Positions 26,128-33,780 of a DNA stretch of 64,000 nt are shown here, in pieces. The DNA lies in NCBI RefSeq assembly GCF_009937975.1, contig NZ_AP018441.1, forward strand, positions 4,650,001 through 4,714,000, written 5' to 3'. The stretch is from Undibacterium sp. YM2 (GTDB taxonomy: Bacteria; Pseudomonadota; Gammaproteobacteria; Burkholderiales; Burkholderiaceae_D). A program made the translations under genes and the position numbers. The stretch's first letter is position 1. Each line of letters opens with the position of its first letter. Below the pieces are notes generated by a model. It saw only the letters and a list, made by a program, of their open reading frames with translations, had not been told where the DNA came from and ran no database searches.

Positions 26128-28260
26128 TCAAAAATTACGCGCGACCACCACGCCCTGGTAAGTTGTGATGTACAGGGCATCATTGCTGAACACCACAGAC
26201 TGCGGTTTTGACAATACGCCTGGCAAGGGGCCGGTGGTAAAGCCTTCCTGGCCGGGGGTGCCGATCAGTGTCGTGACTACGCCTGCCGGGGTGATTTTGC
26301 GTACGGTATTGTTGTCGGTATCAGCCACATACAAATTGCCTTTGGTGTCGATAGTCATGCCTTGCGGGCGGTTGAAGCGGGCGGCGGTGCCTGTGCCATC
26401 GGCACTGCCCGGCTGAAATTCGACACCGGCAAAAACACTGCTGACGCCTGCGCTGGAAATCTTGAAGATCACATGGCTGCCGCCGTCTGCCACATACAGA
26501 TTGCCACTGCTGTCCATCGCCATGCCATTGGATATATAAGGTGTTCCACGTCCCTCATCAAAAGGCTTGTAGGTGGCAGCCTGCGTCAGCGGGATGCTGG
26601 CATAGGTGCTGACCTGGCCAGTAGCGGTGACTTTGCGTATGGCCTGGTTGACCATGTCAGCCACCAGCATGTCGCCATTACCCATGTTGACGATACCATT
26701 TGGCGATTTGAACCTGGCTTCGCTGCCCTTGCCATCGACCAGACCAAACTTCCACTCCACACCCGCCACTGGCGTGATCACACCGGCGGGGTTGATCTGG
26801 CGGATAGTGCCTACGGTATCGGCGACATACACATTGCCATTGACATCTGTTGCCAGGCCACCGATCTGGCCAAAATTGGCAGACACGCCAGCTATGGTAC
26901 TGACCACCCCTGCCGCTGTGACCTTGCGCACGATGTGTTTGCCAGACATAAAATCATTGAGGTAAAGATTGCCGTAGATGTCTGCGGCCAGGTTACCAGG
27001 CGCATAAAACCCGGCAGTTGCGCCTACGCCATCGAGGGCATACCTGATGTTGATGGCACCCGCCAGCGTCGTGACCACACCGGCTGCATTGATTTTGCGC
27101 ACGTTGAAATTGCCTGCATCTGCTACATACAGGTTACCCGCGCTGTCACCAACGATGGCCACAGGCTGGGCAAATCTGGCGGCCACGCCAGTGCCATCGT
27201 CTATCCCTACTTGTCCGCTGCTACCGGCCACGGTGCTGACCATGCCTGCCTGTGTGATCTTGCGGATGACGCTGTTGAAAGTGTCAGCCACAAAGATATT
27301 GCCAGCCGTATCGACAGCCACTGCACGCGGGGTATTGAAACGGGATACAGCGACTGTGCCATCGACGCTGCCGGTCTCACCGGCACGGCCAGCGACGGTA
27401 GTGACTGCGCCTGCGGGTGTCATCTTGCGTATGCTGTGATTGTAGCTGTCTGCAATATAGACATTGCCAGCATTATCGGTCGCCAGGCCAGAGGGCCAGA
27501 AAAAACGGGCATTGCTACCCTGGCCATCATCTGCCGCACTGACCCCGGGTTTGCCTGCGATAGTCGTGACCATGCCTGCCGGTGTCAGCTTGCGTATGGT
27601 GTGCTCATCCGCGATATACAGGTTGCCTGCGCTGTCTATGGTCATGCCTGAGAGCATGGCAAAGCTGGCAGCACTGCCCTGCCCGTCTGCCATCGCGGCG
27701 GAACACACACTGCCAGCCAGCGTTGATGAGACGGCAGCGGGTGTCAGTTTGCGCACCACGCAGGCGTAAGGGTCGAGCACATAGATATTGCCTGCAGCAT
27801 CACTTGCCATGTGCTGTGCCTTAAAGAACTTGACACTGCTGCCGCTTCCTTCTGCATAACCAAATTCGCCTCCGGCAAAGGTCGTGACCGCGCCTGCTGG
27901 CGTTATCTTGCGCACACGCTTGTCGTCACCGACATAGAGATTGCCGCTGGTATCGAGCGTGATGCCATTGAGGCCACTGAAGCGCGCGTTTGTCCCCGTG
28001 CCATCAACAATGCCAGGACCACCGACATTACCGGCAAGCAGAGCAATACTGCCTGTGCCAGCTGTGGTACCTGTGTTGGTGCCTGTCGTATTACCTGTGC
28101 TGCCTGTTGTTCCGCTGGTCGTACCAGGAGAGACAGCACCAGGCGCTGCACTGCCACCACCGCCACAAGCAGTGAGTATGGCTGCGGTGACGAGACAGCT
28201 CAGGGAGGCGCGAAAAGGAATGCCACAAAGAGAATGACTAAAAGCTTTGAATGTAATCAT
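26128..28260 (-). CDS. NHL-repeat lipoprotein
   Basis: Start at ATG 28260 (710 residues), where a signal peptide ends in a lipobox (ILTAC-GGGG, cysteine near residue 32); the open frame extends upstream without signal character. A Gly/Thr-rich low-complexity linker follows (about 35-70). The rest is a series of about ten to twelve NHL-type repeats with the consensus GLATDxAGNxYVADxxNxxIRK and TVAGxxG, forming one or two beta-propellers. Such proteins are surface or periplasmic binding platforms. The linker and repeats are regular, so the gene looks intact; long open frames on the opposite strand over it are shadows. Confidence 0.88.
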   Translation of the reverse strand: MITFKAFSHSLCGIPFRASLSCLVTAAILTACGGGGSAAPGAVSPGTTSGTTGSTGNTTGTNTGTTAGTGSIALLAGNVGGPGIVDGTGTNARFSGLNGITLDTSGNLYVGDDKRVRKITPAGAVTTFAGGEFGYAEGSGSSVKFFKAQHMASDAAGNIYVLDPYACVVRKLTPAAVSSTLAGSVCSAAMADGQGSAASFAMLSGMTIDSAGNLYIADEHTIRKLTPAGMVTTIAGKPGVSAADDGQGSNARFFWPSGLATDNAGNVYIADSYNHSIRKMTPAGAVTTVAGRAGETGSVDGTVAVSRFNTPRAVAVDTAGNIFVADTFNSVIRKITQAGMVSTVAGSSGQVGIDDGTGVAARFAQPVAIVGDSAGNLYVADAGNFNVRKINAAGVVTTLAGAINIRYALDGVGATAGFYAPGNLAADIYGNLYLNDFMSGKHIVRKVTAAGVVSTIAGVSANFGQIGGLATDVNGNVYVADTVGTIRQINPAGVITPVAGVEWKFGLVDGKGSEARFKSPNGIVNMGNGDMLVADMVNQAIRKVTATGQVSTYASIPLTQAATYKPFDEGRGTPYISNGMAMDSSGNLYVADGGSHVIFKISSAGVSSVFAGVEFQPGSADGTGTAARFNRPQGMTIDTKGNLYVADTDNNTVRKITPAGVVTTLIGTPGQEGFTTGPLPGVLSKPQSVVFSNDALYITTYQGVVVARNF

Positions 28261-28477
28261 GAGCGGATACGGGTGGGTGAACAAGCAAGCAGACTGGCCG
28301 GTCCATGTATGGGTTAAAGCTGAACCATGTCCGGGTGCACCAACCGCTAATGCAGCGGCACAAGAATGCCAAATTGCAAACATATTACCACATTTGAATA
28401 TCTTTACCGTAAGCAACTATATTGGCGATAGCATTTCACGAATGCATCTGTCTTCATCTACCACCAAGAAAATATCT

Positions 28478-28561
28478 GAAAACGGTGAGATTCGAACTCA
28501 CGGCCCCCGACAGCGATTGCTGTATTTAGACAGGTGCATTCAACCGCTCTGCCACGTTTTC
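28478..28561 (-). pseudogene. Degenerate tRNA-Ser-like copy
   Basis: Acceptor GAAAACG pairs with CGTTTTC and the T arm GTGAGTTCGAATCTCAC is intact, but the anticodon arm cannot form a proper 5-bp stem with a 7-base loop (CCTGT...ACAGC leaves six bases), and no CCA is encoded. Last member of the minus-strand tRNA array. Confidence 0.6.
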
Positions 28562-28690
28562 AAAATTCTTATTGCCACACACTCGGTACGCGCAAATTTT
28601 ATCCCTGCCCAATCTCGTCCTGCTTGGCAGCGAACGTCGCTGGATGACAGATCAAGTCTGGCATGACGGCGGTAATATTGATGGCTATCC

Positions 28691-28773
28691 TGGTGCGCGC
28701 GGTGGGACTCGAACCCACATGCCAGAGGCGCTGGTGTTTAAGACCAGCGTGTATACCATTCCACCACACGCGC
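28691..28773 (-). tRNA. tRNA-Leu (anticodon UAA)
   Basis: Acceptor GCGCGTG/CGCGCGC with encoded CCA, anticodon stem CTGGT/ACCAG with loop CTTAAAC, T arm GTGGGTTCGAGTCCCAC. The variable arm is short for a class II tRNA. Confidence 0.8.
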
Positions 28774-28796
28774 TTAAATCATTTTTCAAGCGGCTT

Positions 28797-28881
28797 TGGA
28801 GTGAGTACCCGGAGTCGAACCAGGATAAGTGAACATATGCGGAGTCACAATCCTCGACTTTCACCGTTATTTATGCCCTCC
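28797..28881 (-). pseudogene. Degenerate tRNA-His copy
   Basis: Related to the His genes downstream in the window (GATTGTGA anticodon loop retained) but with about 10 extra bases after the anticodon stem (CATATGTTCA) and altered acceptor and T stems. Confidence 0.6.
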
Positions 28882-28928
28882 AAAGCAGGGTAATTTTTTC
28901 CTTTATCGCTGAACCTTTGCCTGGTCTG

Positions 28929-28997
28929 GTAGGGTGCGCCGTGCGCACCGGCACAAACGTTTCGTTGATCAACGATGGTGCGCACGGCGCACCCTAC
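28929..28997. repeat. Family B palindrome in tRNA array, unit 1
   Basis: GTAGGGTGCGCCGTGCGCAC and its inverse flank GTTTCGTTGATCAACG. The same hairpin precedes tRNA-Pro in three of the duplicated units. Confidence 0.75.
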
Positions 28998-29018
28998 AAA
29001 ATCATGCAAGACTCAAAC

Positions 29019-29095
29019 TGGTCGGAGTGCGAGGATTTGAACCCCGGACCTTCTGCTCCCAAAGCAGTTGCGCTACCAGACTGCGCTACACTCCG
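29019..29095 (-). tRNA. tRNA-Pro (anticodon UGG), copy 1
   Basis: Acceptor CGGAGTG/CACTCCG, CCA encoded, loop TTTGGGA gives anticodon TGG. The T stem has one G-T pair and the first anticodon-stem pair is A-A. Confidence 0.85.
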
Positions 29096-29119
29096 AAAAA
29101 ACTTTTCACTACTCAATAC

Positions 29120-29354
29120 TGGAAGGGGATCAAGGATTCGAACCCAGTGGACTGTGAAAGTGAAAGCGAAAGTGAAGGACATGTGCCCGGCGAATCAGGG
29201 CAAGGCGCAAAACACAGCGATAGCGGGGCTATCGCGAGTATTTGCAACGCAGCCATGATCGTCGCGCACATGGCAGGCACTTCGCTTTTCACTTTCACAG
29301 TTCACTAATATGCCGGATTCAAATTCCGGTGCCTGGCCTCTTGGCTAATCCCCT
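29120..29354 (-). pseudogene. tRNA-Gln (UUG) split by a 161-bp insertion, copy 1
   Basis: The acceptor AGGGGAT/ATCCCCT, CCA and anticodon arm CCGGA-ATTTGAA-TCCGG are present, but a palindromic insert (29146-29306) separates the anticodon arm from the T arm. The flanking bases no longer restore the intact gene exactly if the insert is removed. Confidence 0.75.
29146..29306. mobile_element. 161-bp palindromic insert in tRNA-Gln, copy 1
   Basis: Ends AGTGGACTGTGAAAGTGAAA and the inverse of AGTGAACTGTGAAAGTGAAA. The interior is also self-complementary (GCGATAGC/GCTATCGC at the centre), so the whole could fold as one long hairpin. No coding capacity. Confidence 0.65.
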
Positions 29355-29361
29355 GTAATAC

Positions 29362-29446
29362 TGGTGCGCGCGGAGGGACTTGAACCCTCAATCCTTTCGG
29401 CACTGGTTTCTAAGACCAGCATGTATCCCAATTCCACCACACGCGC
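29362..29446 (-). tRNA. tRNA-Leu (anticodon UAG)
   Basis: Acceptor GCGCGTG/CGCGCGC, loop CTTAGAA, T arm GAGGGTTCAAGTCCCTC, CCA encoded. Confidence 0.85.
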
Positions 29447-29493
29447 ATACAACTCTCTCGCTCACCGGCATGTATGCAGATGCGCTTACTCAC

Positions 29494-29580
29494 TGGCGGA
29501 AACGGTGAGACTCGAACTCACGGGACCTTTCAGCCCTACTGTCTTCCAGACAGCTGCAATGGCCGCTCTGCCACGTTTCC
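29494..29580 (-). tRNA. tRNA-Ser (anticodon GGA)
   Basis: Acceptor GGAAACG/CGTTTCC with G73 and CCA, anticodon stem CTGT/ACAG with loop CTGGAAG, long variable arm, T arm GTGAGTTCGAGTCTCAC. Confidence 0.8.
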
Positions 29581-29594
29581 AAATTTCTAAATAC

Positions 29595-29679
29595 TGGTGC
29601 GCATGGAGGGACTCGAACCCTCAAACCTTGCGGTGCTGGTTTTTGAAACCAGCGTGTATTCCAATTCCACCACATGCGC
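29595..29679 (-). tRNA. tRNA-Leu (anticodon CAA)
   Basis: Same body as the other Leu genes of the array, loop TTCAAAA, variable arm CCGCAAGG, CCA encoded. Confidence 0.85.
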
Positions 29680-29703
29680 ATTTATTCATTCTTCAACCTG
29701 CTT

Positions 29704-29779
29704 TGGGGTGACCACCCGGAATCGAACCGGGATAAGCGGAATCACAATCCGCGACTTTCACCGTTAAGCTATGGACACC
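29704..29779 (-). tRNA. tRNA-His (anticodon GUG), copy 1
   Basis: Anticodon arm GCGGA-TTGTGAT-TCCGC, G at position -1 present, CCA encoded. One acceptor pair is T-T, so this copy is slightly defective. Confidence 0.75.
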
Positions 29780-29828
29780 CCAAAGCAGGCTGATCTTTTC
29801 TTTCATTGCTGAACCTTTACTTGTTCTC

Positions 29829-29897
29829 GTAAGGTGCGCCGTGCGCACCAGCACACCCGTTTCGTTGATCAACGATGGTGCGCACGGCGCACCCTAC
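29829..29897. repeat. Family B palindrome in tRNA array, unit 2
   Basis: Near-identical to the copies at 28929 and 30548, including GTTTCGTTGATCAACG in the loop. Confidence 0.75.
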
Positions 29898-29916
29898 CAA
29901 GCTGCAAAGTCAGGGT

Positions 29917-29965
29917 GTAGAGAACGCCGTTTACCACGACGCTCTCTACGGAACGATGCAACGTT
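29917..29965. repeat. GTAGAGAACG hairpin before tRNA-Pro, copy 1
   Basis: GTAGAGAACGCCGTT faces CGACGCTCTCTAC. The same unit precedes the tRNA-Pro at 31135 and marks it as a duplicated flank. Confidence 0.6.
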
Positions 29966-29970
29966 CTAAC

Positions 29971-30047
29971 TGGTCGGAGTGCGAGGATTTGAACCCCGGA
30001 CCTTCTGCTCCCAAAGCAGTTGCGCTACCAGACTGCGCTACACTCCG
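29971..30047 (-). tRNA. tRNA-Pro (anticodon UGG), copy 2
   Basis: Identical in structure to copy 1: CGGAGTG/CACTCCG acceptor, TTTGGGA loop, CCA encoded. Confidence 0.85.
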
Positions 30048-30071
30048 AAAAAACTTTTTCACTTCTCAAAC

Positions 30072-30306
30072 TGGCAGGGGACCAAGGATTCGAACCTAGT
30101 GGACTGTGAAAGTGAAAGCGAAAGTGAAGGACATGTGCCCGGCGAATCAGGGCAAGGCGCAAAACACAGCGATAGCGGGACTATCGCGAGTATTTGCAAC
30201 GCAGCCATGATCGTCGCGCACATGGCAGGCACTTCGCTTTTCACTTTCACAGTTCACTAATATGCCGGATTCAAATTCCGGTGCCTGGCATCTTGGTTAA
30301 TCCCCT
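30072..30306 (-). pseudogene. tRNA-Gln (UUG) split by a 161-bp insertion, copy 2
   Basis: Same arrangement as 29120-29354 with insert 30098-30258 at the same place, so the disrupted gene was copied with the unit. Confidence 0.75.
30098..30258. mobile_element. 161-bp palindromic insert in tRNA-Gln, copy 2
   Basis: Same length and almost the same sequence as 29146-29306 (for example one change in the central GATAGCGGGACTATC). Confidence 0.65.
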
Positions 30307-30313
30307 ATATAAC

Positions 30314-30398
30314 TGGTGCGCACGGAGGGACTTGAACCCTCAATCCTTTCGGCACTGACTTCTGAGGCCAGCGTGTATTCCAATTCCACCACATGCGC
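30314..30398 (-). tRNA. tRNA-Leu (anticodon CAG), copy 1
   Basis: Acceptor GCGCATG/CGTGCGC, anticodon stem CTGGC/GTCAG, loop CTCAGAA, T arm GAGGGTTCAAGTCCCTC, CCA encoded. Confidence 0.85.
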
Positions 30399-30421
30399 TT
30401 CATTCATTCTTCAACCTGCTT

Positions 30422-30497
30422 TGGGGTGACCACTCGGAATCGAACCGGGATAAGCGGAATCACAATCCGCGACTTTCACCGTTAAGCTATGGCCACA
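30422..30497 (-). tRNA. tRNA-His (anticodon GUG), copy 2, probably impaired
   Basis: Anticodon arm intact, but the -1 base is T in place of the G needed by histidyl-tRNA synthetase, and the T stem has a mismatch (CCGAG opposite CCCGG). Confidence 0.65.
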
Positions 30498-30547
30498 CCA
30501 AAGCAGGCTGATTATTTCCTTTCATCGCTGAACCTCTGCCTGGTCTC

Positions 30548-30616
30548 GTAGGGTGCGCCGTGCGCACCATCACACACGTTTCGTTAATCAGCGATGGTGC
30601 GCACGGCGCACCCTAC
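30548..30616. repeat. Family B palindrome in tRNA array, unit 3
   Basis: Third copy of the hairpin that precedes tRNA-Pro in the array. Confidence 0.75.
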
Positions 30617-30637
30617 AAAATCATGCAAGACTCAAAC

Positions 30638-30714
30638 TGGTCGGAGTGCGAGGATTTGAACCCCGGACCTTCTGCTCCCAAAGCAGCTGCGCTACCAGGC
30701 TGCGCTACACTCCG
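30638..30714 (-). tRNA. tRNA-Pro (anticodon UGG), copy 3
   Basis: As copies 1 and 2, with small differences in the D arm and in the anticodon stem (GCTGC). Confidence 0.85.
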
Positions 30715-30738
30715 AAAAAACTTTTCACTACTTAATAC

Positions 30739-30813
30739 TGGAAGGGGATCAAGGATTCGAACCTTGGTATGCCGGATTCAAATTCCGGTGCCTGGCCTCT
30801 TGGCTAATCCCCT
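30739..30813 (-). tRNA. tRNA-Gln (anticodon UUG), intact copy
   Basis: Acceptor AGGGGAT/ATCCCCT, anticodon arm CCGGA-ATTTGAA-TCCGG, T arm CAAGGTTCGAATCCTTG, CCA encoded. This is the only uninterrupted Gln gene of the array. Confidence 0.88.
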
Positions 30814-30820
30814 ATATAAC

Positions 30821-30905
30821 TGGTGCGCACGGAGGGACTTGAACCCTCAATCCTTTCGGCACTGACTTCTGAGGCCAGCGTGTATTCCAATTCCACCACA
30901 TGCGC
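30821..30905 (-). tRNA. tRNA-Leu (anticodon CAG), copy 2
   Basis: Same sequence as 30314-30398 as far as can be read. Confidence 0.85.
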
Positions 30906-30928
30906 TTCATTCATTCTTCAACCTGCTT

Positions 30929-31004
30929 TGGGGTGACCACCCGGAATCGAACCGGGATAAGCGGAATCACAATCCGCGACTTTCACCGTTAAGCTATGGC
31001 CACC
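30929..31004 (-). tRNA. tRNA-His (anticodon GUG), copy 3
   Basis: Best copy: G-1 present, acceptor GTGGCCA/TGGTCAC, anticodon arm GCGGA-TTGTGAT-TCCGC, T arm CCCGGTTCGATTCCGGG, CCA encoded. Confidence 0.9.
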
Positions 31005-31080
31005 CCAAAGCAGGCTGATTTCTCTTTCATTGTCATTCGTTCGCTATCCTGAGTCTGCGATGACTTCGCAAATTCAGGAT

Positions 31081-31130
31081 GTAGAGAACGCCGTTTACTA
31101 CGACGCCCTCTACGGAACGATGCAACGTTC
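31081..31130. repeat. GTAGAGAACG hairpin before tRNA-Pro, copy 2
   Basis: GTAGAGAACGCCGTT with CGACGCCCTCTAC, followed by ACGATGCAACGTTC as in the copy at 29917. Confidence 0.6.
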
Positions 31131-31134
31131 AAAC

Positions 31135-31211
31135 TGGTCGGAGTGCGAGGATTTGAACCTCGGACCTTCTGCTCCCAAAGCAGTTGCGCTACCAGGCTGC
31201 GCCACACTCCG
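31135..31211 (-). tRNA. tRNA-Pro (anticodon UGG), copy 4 (most canonical)
   Basis: First gene of the array in transcript direction. T arm CGAGGTTCAAATCCTCG is fully paired, unlike copies 1-3, so it may be the ancestral copy. CCA encoded. Confidence 0.9.
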
Positions 31212-31272
31212 ATATGACTGTTAATGCCTGCTGCGATCTGCAATCAGGCTAAAAATTCTGCGGTATAAAACT

Positions 31273-31306
31273 AAAAAGCCCGGTGCGTTAATCGCATCCG
31301 GGCTTG
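31273..31306 (-). terminator. Rho-independent terminator after small gene
   Basis: On the minus strand, AAGCCCGGATGCG pairs with CGCACCGGGCTT and is followed by a T-rich tract. It ends the small gene at 31328-31573 and separates it from the tRNA array. Confidence 0.8.
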
Positions 31307-31327
31307 TCGCTACAGGTGGCCTGACCA

Positions 31328-31573
31328 TTAACTGGTGAGGCTTGCCTGTGGGGTTTCCCCCCGGATGTTGAGCTGCACGCATGCGCCCAGATGATGCAAG
31401 GGCAAGGCGAAGAGCGGGCTGGGCAATGTTGGCAGTGCTGGCTGCGACTGCAGGTCAGTGGCCAAATGGGATGGGAGCGATGCTGCATCCAGCAGCGCTG
31501 CGCCAGCCTGTGCCATGCCCTGCGCAACGAGGCGCAGGTTCTGGTGCAGTTGTTGGAGTAGCGTTGCGTTCAC
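31328..31573 (-). CDS. Small protein of unknown function
   Basis: 81 residues from GTG 31573 with an AGGAC site 5 nt upstream. The N-terminal half is amphipathic helix (LLQQLHQNLRLVAQGMAQAG), the rest Pro/Leu-rich. It resembles the helical part of phasin-like or regulatory small proteins but is not recognised. The strong terminator just downstream on the same strand is the best support that it is a real gene. Confidence 0.45.
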   Translation of the reverse strand: MNATLLQQLHQNLRLVAQGMAQAGAALLDAASLPSHLATDLQSQPALPTLPSPLFALPLHHLGACVQLNIRGETPQASLTS

Positions 31574-31979
31574 AATAGGTCCTGTTCTTTAAAATTGATG
31601 TTGGTATTCAAGTGGGTGTTGCTGTATTCGATGGATGTATCTTGCCATAGGTTTTTAAATAAAACAAGCATGGCATGACGAATTTATTCAATTAATTGAT
31701 ATATTTTTGCAACAGGTGGGCATTTCGGCAGGAAATTAAGCAGCGGATGTGTGCATGTCCACACTATGAAAAAGGCTTATTTTATTGAAATTTATGCTAG
31801 AGTAAATTACATCAAAATATTTTTTTCTGCTTGAAGTTTAGTGTAACTGGACAGAATTTTTAGCATCACACATGCGCTTGACTTACAGATGCCAATCGCG
31901 AGTGTGAAGTTTTAGTCCCCTCCCCTTCAAGGGGAAGGAGCAAAAACATCCTCCCTTGCATTCCCCACCGGAGTAATCC
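31574..31979. other. AT-rich intergenic region
   Basis: 406 bp without a gene. It includes a TTGACTTACAG box near 31870 that could be a -35 element for the downstream oxidase, and the CCCCTTCAAGGGGAAGGAG hairpin (31921) also seen inside the MITE. Confidence 0.4.
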
Positions 31980-33641
31980 ATGCCACAAACCAGCACAGAC
32001 AACACCAAGCCCGCCTCGCCACTCTGGCAGAACTGGAGCCAGAACCTGTTTTACCAGGGCGATAATTATTACTACACGCCACGCACGCGCGCAGAATTAC
32101 AAGCAATTGTCAGTACAGCCGCTGCACAAAACAAACAACTGCGTGTGTCCGGCCAGCGCCATTCACAAACCCCGCTGGTGGCCAGCAGCGAGACGCCTGC
32201 GAGTGGCGTCGTTATCCTTGATCTGTCCTGCTATGCAGACCTGGGCCGCGAAGGTGACCAGCGCATGCAAATCAGCAGCGATGGCAAGAGCGTTACCGTG
32301 AACACTGGCGTGCGTGAAGATGAGCTTGATGCCTTCCTGACGCAAAACAAACTGATGCTCGAAACCGTGACCGCCGGTGGCTTCTTCAGCCTTGGTGGCA
32401 TGACAGCGGTGGATGTGCATGGTGCGACCGTGCAGGCACCTATCTTTGCCGAGACCGTGAGCGCCTTTGCCATCATGGGGCCCAGCGGCATCGTCAATAC
32501 CATCGACGCCAGCACACCCAAGGTGGGTGCATGGTCACCACTGCAATTTGCCCGCGTGTCACTGGGCAGCCTGGGTATCGTGACTGCCGTTACCATCAGC
32601 GTCTTGCCGCGCCCTTTTGCCAATTGTCTGGCTGCAGGCATCAGTGACTTTGTGTGGGAGAATGCCGCCAATTTCGGTGCTGGCCTGTCTGCCCTGCTGG
32701 CCTCCAAATCCAGGGTAGAAACCTTCTTCAACCCCTATGCACTGACCGGCACCAGCAACTTCACGGCAGCATGGTGGAATGTAGAAAGCGGCTCAGGTGT
32801 AGCCCCCGTGGCAGAACCCACGACAGATGCCTGCCAGCTCGCACAAAAAAATGAATTCGGTGCCCCCTATCTGCCTTTCGCTGAAAAAATCGCCGAAGAC
32901 GCCGCCATCTATGCGCAAAGCTTTGATGCGCCCATCGTCGGTACCGCAGCAGCAGCCCTGATCACTTCGACGGCGATATCCGTCATCAAGGGTGAGGTCA
33001 AGGCCGCTGCGCAAAAGAATTCTGACCTGTGGCTGGGTGATGCCGCCAGGGTCATTTTCATGTCTTACTTTATCGAGCTGCCTGACCTGGGCCCAGAAAG
33101 TTTATCCACAGTCTGGGGTGCTCTGAAATCCATCAGTGACAAGGTCAACAAGAGCAGCAACTTTCACATCGCTGCACCGATGGAATTTCGCTTCATCAAG
33201 GGTGGCAACACCGCCATGGCAGGCACCTACACTACCAACACCGACGCCTACTTCGTCAACCTTGACCTGATCGCCTTTGTCGCCGTGCACGAAGACAAGA
33301 GCGGTCTCGACTACCCGACCAAGCTGCTGAATTTTTTTGCCGAAGTCGAGAGCGAATGGGTCGCCCTCGGTGGCTGGCCTCACAATGGCAAGATGTATGG
33401 TTTCTATGATCCCACCACCGGGCCGGGTACCGGCACTCAGCCCTTCAACCCGGCATTTCTGAAGCAGTTACGCAACCGCCGAGCAGAGCGCGTGCAGGCC
33501 TTTGATGATTACCGCCAGAGTTGTGACCCTACCGGGATGTTTGTGAATGCTTATGTGGCGAGGCTGATGGGGAGTGATGCTGCCGTTGTAATGATATTCG
33601 GGGCGATGTCCGCGAAAGGGATAAGCGTAGCGGTGACGTAG
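31980..33641 (+). CDS. FAD-linked oxidase (PCMH-type FAD-binding)
   Basis: 553 residues. The N-terminal part has the FAD-binding pattern of the vanillyl-alcohol oxidase superfamily: YYYTPRTRAELQAIVS, LRVSGQRHSQTPL and SVTVNTGVREDELDAFL, then TAGGFFSLGGMTAVDVHGAT and FARVSLGSLGIVTAVTI. The C-terminal substrate domain resembles sugar-lactone and sterol oxidases. Substrate unknown. The stop codon is the TAG inside a family A palindrome (GACGTAGGGCTCATTGCAAT), so the last about 25 residues were probably added when the repeat entered the 3' end. Confidence 0.82.
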   Translation: MPQTSTDNTKPASPLWQNWSQNLFYQGDNYYYTPRTRAELQAIVSTAAAQNKQLRVSGQRHSQTPLVASSETPASGVVILDLSCYADLGREGDQRMQISSDGKSVTVNTGVREDELDAFLTQNKLMLETVTAGGFFSLGGMTAVDVHGATVQAPIFAETVSAFAIMGPSGIVNTIDASTPKVGAWSPLQFARVSLGSLGIVTAVTISVLPRPFANCLAAGISDFVWENAANFGAGLSALLASKSRVETFFNPYALTGTSNFTAAWWNVESGSGVAPVAEPTTDACQLAQKNEFGAPYLPFAEKIAEDAAIYAQSFDAPIVGTAAAALITSTAISVIKGEVKAAAQKNSDLWLGDAARVIFMSYFIELPDLGPESLSTVWGALKSISDKVNKSSNFHIAAPMEFRFIKGGNTAMAGTYTTNTDAYFVNLDLIAFVAVHEDKSGLDYPTKLLNFFAEVESEWVALGGWPHNGKMYGFYDPTTGPGTGTQPFNPAFLKQLRNRRAERVQAFDDYRQSCDPTGMFVNAYVARLMGSDAAVVMIFGAMSAKGISVAVT

Positions 33642-33666
33642 GGCTCATTGCAATGCGCCCTACGTC
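33638..33666. repeat. Family A palindrome supplying a stop codon
   Basis: Starts at the stop codon of the FAD oxidase gene; arms GACGTAGGGC and GCCCTACGTC. Confidence 0.7.
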
Positions 33667-33691
33667 ACGGCGATGGTGGGAAATGGGGAAT

Positions 33692-33726
33692 GTAGGTACG
33701 ATTAGCATCGCGTAATCGTACGCATG
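33692..33726. repeat. Family C palindrome
   Basis: GTAGGTACGATTAGCATCGC followed by GTAATCGTACGCATG. Confidence 0.75.
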
Positions 33727-33780
33727 CTATACGCAGCGATATCAAGATACTCGCACGCATATCTTCATGCAATATCCAGG

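Noticed and set aside
26362..27651. Long open frames on the plus strand opposite the NHL-repeat gene
   Set aside because: They mirror the repeats of the real gene and lack start sites and domain patterns.
29120..29354. Group I or II intron in tRNA-Gln
   Set aside because: The insert is only 161 bp, lies outside the anticodon loop and is a simple inverted repeat without intron core motifs.
28917..30865. Open frames with repeated peptide sequence in the tRNA region
   Set aside because: They are translations of antisense tRNA genes (for example VRGFEPRT), a known artefact.
28478..31211. CRISPR array
   Set aside because: The repeats are tRNA genes and hairpins with unequal spacing, not short direct repeats with unique spacers.
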